Source: a virus. From it: a stretch of 42,388 nt of DNA. A program made the translations under genes and the position numbers. The notes under the pieces were generated by a model. That model was not told the origin of the DNA. It was given only the letters and a program-made list of their open reading frames with translations, and ran no database searches. Where the stretch lies: positions 1 to 42,388 of IMG/VR virus record IMGVR_UViG_3300034103_000802, one strand, 5' to 3'. Shown here in pieces: positions 15,568-20,815 of the stretch (its first letter is position 1; every line of letters starts with the position of its first letter).

Positions 15568-15888
15568 TCAGATCCTCGCAAATGAAGGGGCCTCGATCTC
15601 ACCCGTCTCGATCACCGGGACGGTCCACCTTTTTCTGCCTCGTGGCTGGCCGACTCTTCTTCGCTCGCGTTCTTCGGGGCTCCACTGCGCCCGGACGCTT
15701 GCCGCTCGCTCGCTGATCTCCTGCGGACTTGGCTCCTCGACGTCCTCGTCTGGGAGTCTCGCCGGCCGTGGGCCGAGCTTGAGGCGGACCGCCAGACGCC
15801 TGACCTCTGGCTCCTCCATCCTGAGGTGAGCCGCTATCACGCTCACCTTTGTCGTCTTCCAGTGAAGCTTGAGATACTCGACGTCCAC
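15568..15888 (-). CDS. Small HTH DNA-binding-like protein, paralogue B
   Basis: 106 residues from GTG 15888, chosen because GGAGG lies seven bases upstream. The first half is HTH-like (WKTTKVSVIAAHLRMEEPEV then RRLAVRLKLGPRP). After a Pro/Glu linker comes EISERAASVRAQWSPEERER, then RRVG, shared with the protein at 13067-13465. The C-terminus is basic and proline-containing. It probably binds DNA. It precedes the methyltransferase/glycosyltransferase genes, so it could control the late operon, but that is inference. Confidence 0.72.
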   Translation of the reverse strand: MDVEYLKLHWKTTKVSVIAAHLRMEEPEVRRLAVRLKLGPRPARLPDEDVEEPSPQEISERAASVRAQWSPEERERRRVGQPRGRKRWTVPVIETGEIEAPSFARI

Positions 15889-16005
15889 CGCAAAGCCTCC
15901 GAAAGAAGTCAAAGATCACGATCTACTCCATGTGTTCCAAAGTGGCCCACCGCCGCCCGTGCCTACCCAACACGAGCGACGGCGGGACCACCGGAGGGGA
16001 CGGTG
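15889..16005 (-). other. 117-bp gap with an imperfect GC-rich inverted repeat
   Basis: Between the CAP gene stop and the HTH start lies an imperfect inverted repeat around 15941-15990. On the minus strand one arm runs GTGG-x-CCGCCG...CTCGTG, the other CACGGGCGGCGG...CCAC, followed by TTTGG. It could act as a weak intrinsic terminator or transcript-end hairpin for the CAP gene. No gene is seen in this gap. Confidence 0.4.
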
Positions 16006-16395
16006 TCAGGGTGCGAACTGTTGCACCCAGTAGGTTCGACCGCTGCGGCCGACGTAGCCGGCCACGCCGATCCGCGTGTAGCGGCGGTTCATCATGTTGG
16101 CCCGGTGTCCGGGCGAGTTGAGCCACGTCGTCACCGCTTCCTGCGCGTGAGCTTGGCCGTAGGCGATGTTCTCGATCGAGCCTGCGGAGTGGCCGAAGAA
16201 GCCCTCGTTCGCCATGCGTCTGGCGTGACGGCGAGAGCGATCCATCAGGCGACAGTCGACCGACAGGGGCGGAAGGCCAGCGGCGGCACGGGCGTTGTTC
16301 GTCTCCGCGACGACTTGAGACTCGACCGGCGACATGACCGTGCAGTCATTCTCGACGCCGATCACAGAAAGAAGCAAAAAGAGAAACACGCTCAT
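16006..16395 (-). CDS. Secreted CAP/SCP-domain protein
   Basis: 129 residues. ATG 16395 is chosen over a TTG 15 bases upstream because GGAGG lies eight bases before it. An N-terminal hydrophobic segment (SVFLFLLLSVIGVE) is a signal peptide or anchor. The mature part is a compact CAP (SCP/PR-1) domain: the NNARAAAGLPPL start, HARRMANEGFFGHS, ENIAYG (75-80) and SPGHRANMM (94-102), with the His and Glu of the CAP cavity at about H69, E75 and H97. Bacterial CAP proteins are exported and poorly characterised. In a phage it may act on the envelope. Whether it is secreted during infection is unknown. Confidence 0.85.
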   Translation of the reverse strand: MSVFLFLLLSVIGVENDCTVMSPVESQVVAETNNARAAAGLPPLSVDCRLMDRSRRHARRMANEGFFGHSAGSIENIAYGQAHAQEAVTTWLNSPGHRANMMNRRYTRIGVAGYVGRSGRTYWVQQFAP

Positions 16396-16413
16396 CTGAT
16401 AGCCCTCCAATGG

Positions 16414-16818
16414 CTAAGAGTTCTCGATCCAATCCTCACCGCGACGCTCGTACAGTCTCACGTCGCGACAACCCGCCGACGTCGCGATAGGCACGAACGC
16501 CGGAGAGAAGACCGCTGTTGTTCGTCTTGGATCCACGTGTCCGTCAGCCACCAGCATGCAGGCCGCGACTCTCGCGATCCCGTGCCGTCTCAGGCCCTCG
16601 TCGGTGAATCCTTCCAGCGTCTGCATCCCTCTCCACTCGTGCGTCGCTGTCCACGCGGCGACTCTGGCCGCCTGCGTGCGAACGATGCAGACAGGGGTGT
16701 GGGACTGACGCTTCTTGACTTCCTCCTGAAACTCTGAGTTGGGCTTCGTGAGTCGAGCGACGATGCAGTCTGCGTCGAGCAAGCTGAGCCACGCAACTTT
16801 TGTCACGAACGCGTCCAT
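16414..16818 (-). CDS. Hypothetical protein, possible acetyltransferase-like fold
   Basis: 134 residues, ATG 16818 with a GGAAG-type site. A segment THEWRGMQTLEGFTDEGLRR, then ARVAACMLVADG, and the end AVFSPAFVPIATSAGCRDVR then LYER superficially resemble the GNAT fold's late strands (R-x-x-G/A then an alpha helix, then a C-terminal V-R-L-Y strand). This is a weak resemblance. No acetyl-CoA-binding Q/R-x-x-G-x-G/A motif is clear. Treat as unknown. Confidence 0.65.
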   Translation of the reverse strand: MDAFVTKVAWLSLLDADCIVARLTKPNSEFQEEVKKRQSHTPVCIVRTQAARVAAWTATHEWRGMQTLEGFTDEGLRRHGIARVAACMLVADGHVDPRRTTAVFSPAFVPIATSAGCRDVRLYERRGEDWIENS

Positions 16819-16825
16819 AAGGTAA

Positions 16826-17101
16826 TTACTTCCGTACTAAATACAAGGGACTATTTTTTCCAAAGTGGGCGAACACCGTATTGAAGTCGAGGTACTCGAT
16901 CGCCTCTTCGACGGCGATGCCCTCACGCTTGCACAAGACTTCGACACACTTGTCGTAGTCGTACACAGCGACGCACGAGCCGATCCCGACGGTGAAGCCG
17001 ATGTAGGCTTCGTCGAAACCCTCGGGAATCAACGCCTCCGGATTATTCATCGCCAATTCGGCATAAATGCCGTTACTGACGATGTTGCTCATCGCGATCA
17101 T
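16826..17101 (-). CDS. Small hypothetical protein
   Basis: 91 residues. The start is ATG 17101 or ATG 17092; neither ribosome site is strong (GTGAAGA). It is acidic, with a beta-alpha pattern (YIGFTVGIGSCVAVYDYDKC, then VEVLCKREGIAVEEAIEYLD). The C-terminus reads NTVFAHFGKNSPLYLVRK, and the pattern FNT-x-x-A-x-x-G...P-x-Y is seen in small phage early proteins. No function known. It overlaps the upstream small gene by 29 bases. Confidence 0.65.
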   Translation of the reverse strand: MIAMSNIVSNGIYAELAMNNPEALIPEGFDEAYIGFTVGIGSCVAVYDYDKCVEVLCKREGIAVEEAIEYLDFNTVFAHFGKNSPLYLVRK

Positions 17102-17204
17102 TCTTCACCAACTTTTTCTTGCCGTTGACGATCGCCCACCGCCACCGGATGACAGGCTTCTTTGGCGGCTCTGGCGGCCACGGGCGTGAGGTCATCGATC
17201 CCAT
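17073..17204 (-). CDS. 43-residue basic protein
   Basis: ATG 17204 behind AAGGACATT, overlapping the upstream stop by 13 bases. The product is Pro/Trp/Lys-rich (RPWPPEPPKKPVIRWRWAIV, NGKKKLVKNDRDE). It is too short for a domain. The dense basic patch suggests nucleic-acid or protein binding. Unrecognised; it is supported mainly by tight coupling to its neighbours. Confidence 0.5.
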   Translation of the reverse strand: MGSMTSRPWPPEPPKKPVIRWRWAIVNGKKKLVKNDRDEQHRQ

Positions 17205-17653
17205 CGAGGAATGTCCTTGAGCGGCACGAAGCGGTCCAGAGGGATGTGGCACACGGGCTCGACGTCGGCTGGGTCTCTTGTCTGCGACGTTCTTCCGCCG
17301 AATCGGATCCAGTCCGGGCGAGTGTCGCACAGGCTGGCGACGCGAGTCTCGCCGCTCTGGTCGGCGACGGCGAACATTGCCGGCCTGTCTGTCGAGACCC
17401 GAAGGCCGGCAGCAGCGCGGAGCTTGAGAACGCTCACCATGACGTCCGGGTACTGCCCCCACGTCATTCCGCTCCGGAACTTCACCTCGTACCAACCGAC
17501 GAGGCCCATGCCAGTCGGGTCGCTCGTGGCAACGTAGTCGATGCCGTAGGACGTCGGCAGCTTGTGCAGGAAGACGCCGAGGCGTTCCTCGATCGCCCTG
17601 CGAATCTTGTCTTCGTTTGCCCGGTCGTCTTCAGACTCGTACATCGGACGCAT
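17192..17653 (-). CDS. Possible PD-(D/E)XK-like nuclease
   Basis: 153 residues from ATG 17653, selected for the AAAGGA site six bases upstream. After an N-terminal helix it has GIDYVATSDPTGMGLVGWYE, then VKFRSG: an Asp, then after about 15 residues E-V-K on a strand, which is the PD-(D/E)XK signature order. Later residues are less typical. It directly follows a VRR-NUC gene, overlapping it by 23 bases. Repair, recombination or host-DNA cutting are all possible. Confidence 0.6.
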   Translation of the reverse strand: MRPMYESEDDRANEDKIRRAIEERLGVFLHKLPTSYGIDYVATSDPTGMGLVGWYEVKFRSGMTWGQYPDVMVSVLKLRAAAGLRVSTDRPAMFAVADQSGETRVASLCDTRPDWIRFGGRTSQTRDPADVEPVCHIPLDRFVPLKDIPRWDR

Positions 17654-17924
17654 CAAGAATCCTTTCAGCCTCATCCCGGCTCGTCACCACCTCGGCGACG
17701 GCCCCGCCGACCTCCCTGATCTCCCTGATCCGCTGCACCTGTAGCGGCCTCGGCTTCTGCCCCGGCCTCTTTACCTCGAAGAACACCGCGCGTCCGTGCT
17801 TGATTACGAGCAGATCTGGCACTCCAGCCATTTGCATGGGTCCGCCGGCGATCTTGAACGTCCACCAGCCCTTCGCTTTCGCGAGGGTCACGATGGACTT
17901 GGTGATGGCGGACTCCAACGGCAT
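17631..17924 (-). CDS. VRR-NUC domain nuclease
   Basis: 97 residues. ATG 17924 gives a compact VRR-NUC domain: PLESAITKSIVTLAKAKGWW, a TFKIAGGP strand, then GVPDLLVI (D of PD), FFEVKRPGQKP (E-V-K), and the closing GGAVAEVVTSRDEAER. Length and motif order fit stand-alone phage VRR-NUC enzymes of the PD-(D/E)XK superfamily, which cut branched or structured DNA such as Holliday-type junctions. It overlaps the upstream GP88-like gene by 37 bases. A role in junction resolution or packaging clean-up is inferred. Confidence 0.88.
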   Translation of the reverse strand: MPLESAITKSIVTLAKAKGWWTFKIAGGPMQMAGVPDLLVIKHGRAVFFEVKRPGQKPRPLQVQRIREIREVGGAVAEVVTSRDEAERILDASDVRV

Positions 17925-18640
17925 TCCTTTGCCCCTTCGATTGCCCATCCGTTGAAGCACCGACGACACGTGCCGCAGACTCCAGTGATGTCCTCGTTCG
18001 CATTGAGCGGGCAATCGTTTCCGTACAATTCGGACCCCTGAGGGTCGTACCCGTCTCGGAAGATCACCGGCGCGACGAGAGGGTCTGGCGGAAGCTCGCC
18101 CTTGTCGCACTGATAACTCCAGAACCACTGGAGCCCGGCCGGCGCCAGAGCCCGCATCTCGTCGAGCCGGGCCCACGAAGACTTGTCGACCGACAGGTGG
18201 ACGTAGACGTTGTCGCGTGGCTTGATCAAGCTGGCGAGCTTCGGCTTGCGACTCACGACCCACTGCGGGATCGTCGGCATCAAGTATGCCGCCCAGTCGA
18301 TGCACGTGACGCTGGCGTCGACCAAGTCTCCGCCGCCGTTCCAGCGGATGTAGTCGAGCTTGAGTCTCGCGGCCCAGAGCGAGATGCGGCCGGCAGTCTC
18401 TTCCGGGGCGGCCTTGATCGAGTTGAGCAGCCGGTGCTGCTTCTTGAGGGACGCCGTCCACGTCGACGGCCCCTTCGCGAAGTAGCACGTCTCGCCGCAC
18501 ACGATCGTCGGCGTGCATGTCCCGATGATCGGGACGTTCAACGAGTGGCCGGTGACGCGGTTGTTGCTGAACGGATTCTCGTTGTCGGCGAGGAGGTCGG
18601 TGTAGGCGACGTGCTTTTTGGCTAAGTGTCGAACCGTCAT
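17888..18640 (-). CDS. GP88-like Cys-rich phage protein
   Basis: 250 residues, ATG 18640 behind AAGGAAG. N-terminal Cys42, Cys48 and Cys52 (CTPTIVCGETCYFAKG) and C-terminal CPLNANED, then CGTCRRCF, form a metal- or FeS-binding set. The middle (WNGGGDLVDASVT, then PQWVVSRKPKLASLIKPRDN) matches the GP88/Gp37-Gp68-type barrel proteins of phages, which are sometimes compared with radical-SAM folds. A classical CxxxCxxC is not seen. Family function is unknown. It is the first gene after the structured repeat block at 18641-19072. Confidence 0.7.
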   Translation of the reverse strand: MTVRHLAKKHVAYTDLLADNENPFSNNRVTGHSLNVPIIGTCTPTIVCGETCYFAKGPSTWTASLKKQHRLLNSIKAAPEETAGRISLWAARLKLDYIRWNGGGDLVDASVTCIDWAAYLMPTIPQWVVSRKPKLASLIKPRDNVYVHLSVDKSSWARLDEMRALAPAGLQWFWSYQCDKGELPPDPLVAPVIFRDGYDPQGSELYGNDCPLNANEDITGVCGTCRRCFNGWAIEGAKECRWSPPSPSPS

Positions 18641-18666
18641 TTCAAGAACTTCCTTGTTCTTTCAAA

Positions 18667-18705
18667 AGCCTCTCGGCGAGTTCTCGCGATCCTCGCCGAG
18701 AGGTT
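18667..18705 (-). terminator. GC-rich hairpin with T-run at end of repeat block
   Basis: Arms CCTCTCGGCGAG (18669-18680 on plus) and its exact complement (18692-18703) flank an 11-base loop. The stem can extend by one A-T and one G-T pair. On the minus strand the 3' arm is followed by CTTTTG. This is the strongest terminator-like hairpin in the block, 27 bases before the next ATG. It could also be an attenuator or RNA-protecting stem. Confidence 0.6.
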
Positions 18706-18824
18706 GTGCTGCCTGACCCCGCCGTGCCACGCATTGCCTTGCCGTGCCAAAACAAGCCGGTCCCAATGCCTGCCGAACACTGCCTTGCCTTGACGAGACT
18801 TGCCCGACCTCGAAAGTCTTTTGA
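18704..18824. repeat. Degenerate 5-bp-periodic array, third segment
   Basis: On the plus strand the text can be cut in fives: GCCGT GCCAC GCATT GCCTT, then GCCGT GCCAA AACAA GCCGG, with later TGCCT TGCCT. On the minus strand this is a run of GGCAN-like units. The periodicity is imperfect and interrupted. It is unlike codon periodicity. Confidence 0.6.
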
Positions 18825-18875
18825 ATCCCACCGCTTGGCATCGAAGCCAAGAGATCGCCGGCCGATCGGTGGTTT
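18825..18875 (-). repeat. 51-bp structured repeat, copy 1
   Basis: Identical to 18965-19015 over 51 bases. On the minus strand: outer stem CCACCG with CGGTGG; inner stem-loop ATCG-GCCGG-CGAT; then CT; then stem-loop CTTGGC-TTCGAT-GCCAAG. All pairs are perfect, making a three-way junction. Confidence 0.85.
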
Positions 18876-18964
18876 AGTGCCATGCCATGCCTCACCGCGC
18901 ATCGCCCAACCATGCCGCGCCTAAACACGCCCCGCTGCGCCGCGCCATGGGCGGCTTCCGCCGC
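18876..18964. repeat. Degenerate 5-bp-periodic array, second segment, with GNRA hairpin
   Basis: The plus strand cuts in fives as TGCCA TGCCA TGCCT CACCG, then CGCAT CGCCC AACCA TGCCG, then CGCCT AAACA CGCCC. At 18951-18964 the minus strand forms GCGGC-GGAA-GCCGC, a stem with a GNRA-type loop, directly next to the 51-bp copy. Confidence 0.6.
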
Positions 18965-19015
18965 ATCCCACCGCTTGGCATCGAAGCCAAGAGATCGCCG
19001 GCCGATCGGTGGTTT
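18965..19015 (-). repeat. 51-bp structured repeat, copy 2
   Basis: Exact second copy of the 51-bp unit, offset by 140 bases from copy 1. The same three-way junction is possible. The arrays before each copy differ from one another while the 51-mers are identical, so the unit itself seems conserved or recently duplicated. Confidence 0.85.
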
Positions 19016-19072
19016 CCTTAGCGGGCCAAGCCAGACCCTGCCGGAGCCTGCCGAGCGCCGCCGCGCCAAGAC
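19016..19072. repeat. Degenerate 5-bp-periodic array, first segment
   Basis: The plus strand cuts in fives from 19029: AGCCA GACCC TGCCG GAGCC, then TGCCG AGCGC CGCCG CGCCA. It directly follows the stop of the gene at 19073 and leads into 51-bp copy 2. Confidence 0.55.
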
Positions 19073-19693
19073 TCAAGTCGCCTCAACAGTCTCACGATTC
19101 GCTGGAGCCTGAGACGACTTGTTGATTACCTCCGCAGTGAATCGACCGTTCTGCGGACGCCAGTCTCCGAGCCCGACTCGCGTTCCAGAGGTCTCGACCC
19201 ACTGAACAACCTGAGACAGATTGATGACCGAGTCCTCGAACTGAACCTCAATCACCGTCGACCAGTTGTGAAAAATCGGCCGAGTTCGCATCACCCTGCT
19301 CTGGCCCACCTTCACGCCAGCGCAGCACCGGAAAGACTCGTCTTGCCAAAGCGACTCAGCATCCCTTGGGCCTTCGTACTGAAGCACGGCGTTCTTCTTG
19401 ACGAAGCAGACGGACTTCGCGAGCTTGCCTTCCTTCGTCACCTTGGCGGCTTCGTAGATGGAAGCCTCGACGTTGCGTGCCGGAATGACGGGCCCGCTGT
19501 CCTCGTCGATGTACAAGCCGGCCTTGAACTCGATCTCGGCCAGACGCTCGTGATCGGCGTCAGTTTTCTTCTTCTTAGACGTGATCTGCTTTATCTGCTT
19601 CGCCTGAGCGCTCAATGGGTTTGCGAGTTCCCCGTTGTGCATCAGAAGAGGGGCGTCGCCAGTCAAACGAAAGAGAATCGTTTTCCATGCCAT
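19073..19693 (-). CDS. Conserved phage protein of unknown function
   Basis: 206 residues, start ATG 19693 behind GGAGG. It begins MAWKTILFRLTGDAPLLMHN, followed by LANPLSAQAKQIKQITSKKK and a KKKTDADHERLAEIEF segment. Further on come GPVIPARNVEASIYEAAK, RVMRTRPIFHNWS and VGLGDWRPQNGRF. I have an impression of this as a recurrent phage early-gene family with this same start, but no function is known to me. The C-terminus has a beta-rich half. It is the last gene before the repeat block. The HNH frame overlaps its first 119 bases. Confidence 0.8.
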   Translation of the reverse strand: MAWKTILFRLTGDAPLLMHNGELANPLSAQAKQIKQITSKKKKTDADHERLAEIEFKAGLYIDEDSGPVIPARNVEASIYEAAKVTKEGKLAKSVCFVKKNAVLQYEGPRDAESLWQDESFRCCAGVKVGQSRVMRTRPIFHNWSTVIEVQFEDSVINLSQVVQWVETSGTRVGLGDWRPQNGRFTAEVINKSSQAPANRETVEAT

Positions 19694-19982
19694 TGCTGAA
19701 GTTCCTCCGTGATTGCTCATTGCTAAAAATAAAACCGACACCTACCGGCCTACCTTCGTACCGCCGACTGCGGATAACGCTGGTGATTGCTTCGTGGCAT
19801 TGAGAGCAAAGAGTGATCAAGTCGCCTAATACGTCTTCGCATCCAAGCCTGTCGTATGTCTTGTGATGAACTTCAAGGCGCCACTCAGCCCCGTCGTGCA
19901 AGCAAGTCTGGCATCGGTGCTGGTCGATCGCGAGCCGCTGAGACCTCTTCTCGGGCCACGAGCGTCCATAGTCGATCTTCAC
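19575..19982 (-). CDS. HNH-type endonuclease with anomalous C-terminal extension
   Basis: 135 residues from GTG 19982 (GTGA overlap with the upstream stop). The HNH core is clear: CQTCLHDGAEWRLEVHHKTY, then DLITLCSQCHEAI, with the two C-x2-C zinc pairs and the H-H pair. The core ends near residue 75. The remaining 60 residues overlap the next gene by 119 bases and look like out-of-frame text. One extra T in the TTTTT run at about 19726-19730 would create TAG at once. Either a natural overlap or an indel. HNH nucleases nick or cut DNA in homing, packaging or repair. Confidence 0.8.
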   Translation of the reverse strand: MKIDYGRSWPEKRSQRLAIDQHRCQTCLHDGAEWRLEVHHKTYDRLGCEDVLGDLITLCSQCHEAITSVIRSRRYEGRPVGVGFIFSNEQSRRNFSNGMENDSLSFDWRRPSSDAQRGTRKPIERSGEADKADHV

Positions 19983-20176
19983 TGAGGCACCCCGTGATAC
20001 TTGTCTTCGCTCGACATGCCGCGACACTCTTCGCACAGCCTCGTCCCAAGCCGATGCTCTCGCCGGCAGTGGGGGCACTTCTTCAGTTCAGGGCCGCAGC
20101 GGCACTCGTCGCAGAAGCCGTCCTTCGACGTCGTGTCTCGGCCGCACCCGTGGCAGCACGTAGGTTCACTTGGCAT
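19979..20176 (-). CDS. Tandem zinc-ribbon protein
   Basis: 65 residues, ATG 20176 within the end of the 39-residue gene. The first ribbon reads CCHGCGRDTTSKDGFCDECR. The second reads CPHCRREHRLGTRLCEECRG. Four C-x2-C pairs would bind two zinc ions. Such mini-ribbons bind nucleic acid or protein. It is coupled to the HNH gene (GTGA), so it may help the nuclease; that is inference. Confidence 0.75.
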   Translation of the reverse strand: MPSEPTCCHGCGRDTTSKDGFCDECRCGPELKKCPHCRREHRLGTRLCEECRGMSSEDKYHGVPQ

Positions 20177-20285
20177 CGATCCGAAACTCCGGACAGCCGC
20201 AGGCCTGACACAGCGAGTTCGAGTCCTTCACCGCGTTGCAGCGATTGCAGAGTCGGACGATCTCTGGCTTCTTCTTCTCAGCCAT
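20166..20285 (-). CDS. 39-residue zinc-ribbon protein
   Basis: ATG 20285 inside the end of the ferritin-like gene; TGA at 20166-20168. The product reads MAEKKKPEIVRLCNRCNAVK, then DSNSLCQACGCPEF and RIDAK. Two C-x2-C pairs make one zinc ribbon, similar to the next protein's modules. It overlaps both neighbours (8 and 11 bases), as is usual in this genome, which supports it despite the short length. Confidence 0.65.
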   Translation of the reverse strand: MAEKKKPEIVRLCNRCNAVKDSNSLCQACGCPEFRIDAK

Positions 20286-20751
20286 CGATCTGCCCGGCGA
20301 GGTAGTTGTCGATGCCGATCTGATCGATCGTCAGTCGAATTGCCTCGATCTCGGCCATGCCGTCCTCGGAGCCCTTCAAGAGTCTCGCGAAGATCGCCGC
20401 AGACTCAGCGTCACCGACGGCGACGGCGAGGAGGTAGCCGGCACGCTCGTCGTTGGCGGCCTTGGTGTCGAGGACGTAGTTGACTTGAAGGATCCCCTCC
20501 AAGTCGTGCCTCGGCCACACCGGCTCCTCGAACTGAGACAGCGGCTGCTCGTCGAAGAACTCAAGCCTCGCCACACACTCCTGAGCGTGCGACCTCTCGT
20601 CGGCGAGATAGGCCTCGAACGTCTCCGCCAGCTTCGGGTATCCCCACCGGCGGAAATGCTCTGCCTGCTCGGTGTAGAGGACGATCTGCGACCAGTGGTT
20701 CTGGAGCGCGGCCTGAAGAGCGTCAACGATCCCGTCGAGGGGCTTGGGCAT
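20278..20751 (-). CDS. Bacterioferritin-like four-helix protein with altered metal site
   Basis: 157 residues, ATG behind AAAGGATTTGCC. Length and helix layout match bacterioferritin: LYTEQAEHFRRWGYPKLAE, then LADERSHAQECVARLEFFD, ending IGIDNYLAGQI, close to the E. coli Bfr end (MGLQNYLQAQI). By eye the ferroxidase ligands Glu51 and His54 are kept (E52, H55). Glu18 becomes His19, Glu94 becomes Asp95, Glu127 becomes Ser128 and His130 becomes Gly131. The haem ligand Met52 becomes Arg53. So the cage fold is likely but normal iron oxidation is doubtful. It could bind DNA, other metals, or simply form a shell. Confidence 0.78.
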   Translation of the reverse strand: MPKPLDGIVDALQAALQNHWSQIVLYTEQAEHFRRWGYPKLAETFEAYLADERSHAQECVARLEFFDEQPLSQFEEPVWPRHDLEGILQVNYVLDTKAANDERAGYLLAVAVGDAESAAIFARLLKGSEDGMAEIEAIRLTIDQIGIDNYLAGQIDG

Positions 20752-20776
20752 GGCAAATCCTTTTGCGTGCGGGGGG

Positions 20777-20793
20777 CGACGCGTCCAGCGTCG
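20777..20793 (-). other. Small hairpin upstream of the ferritin-like gene
   Basis: Arms CGACGC and GCGTCG with loop GTCCA in the 64-base gap, ten bases downstream of a junction motif on the minus strand. No T-run follows, so it is not a classical terminator. Confidence 0.4.
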
Positions 20794-20802
20794 GTGGCAA
20801 TA

Positions 20803-20813
20803 GCATCCAGACT
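20803..20813 (-). repeat. Copy of the AGTCTGGATAC junction motif (GC variant)
   Basis: AGTCTGGATGC on the minus strand, two bases after the stop of the gene ending at 20816 and just before a small hairpin. Confidence 0.65.
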
Positions 20814-20815
20814 AT

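Larger units (their letters stand above)
18641..19072 (-). ncRNA. Candidate structured non-coding element (repeat block)
   Basis: This 432-bp interval between the stop at 19073 and the ATG at 18640 has no credible gene. In transcription order it holds a 5-base-periodic array, an identical 51-bp unit, a second array with a GNRA-capped hairpin, a second 51-bp unit, a third array, then a 12-bp GC hairpin followed by TTTT. Each 51-bp copy can fold as a perfect three-way junction. The layout suggests a transcribed, terminated, structured RNA. A recombination or packaging site is the alternative. Strand is assumed from the flanking genes. Confidence 0.55.

Noticed and set aside
18835-18852. tRNA or tRNA-like element (the CTTGGC-TTCGAT-GCCAAG stem resembles a T-arm)
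   Set aside because: No acceptor stem, D-arm or anticodon arm fits, and the flanking outer stem has only six pairs. The resemblance is limited to one loop.
18825-19015. CRISPR array
   Set aside because: Only two copies, no regular spacers, no cas genes nearby, and the repeat is 51 bp with complex pairing rather than a simple short palindrome.
18662-19069. Open minus frame of 135 codons over the repeat block, and two shorter overlapping ones
   Set aside because: They read through the 51-bp repeats and pentamer arrays in whichever frame is open, with Gly-Met-Ala-Arg-like text, no ribosome site and no domain. The block is better explained as non-coding.
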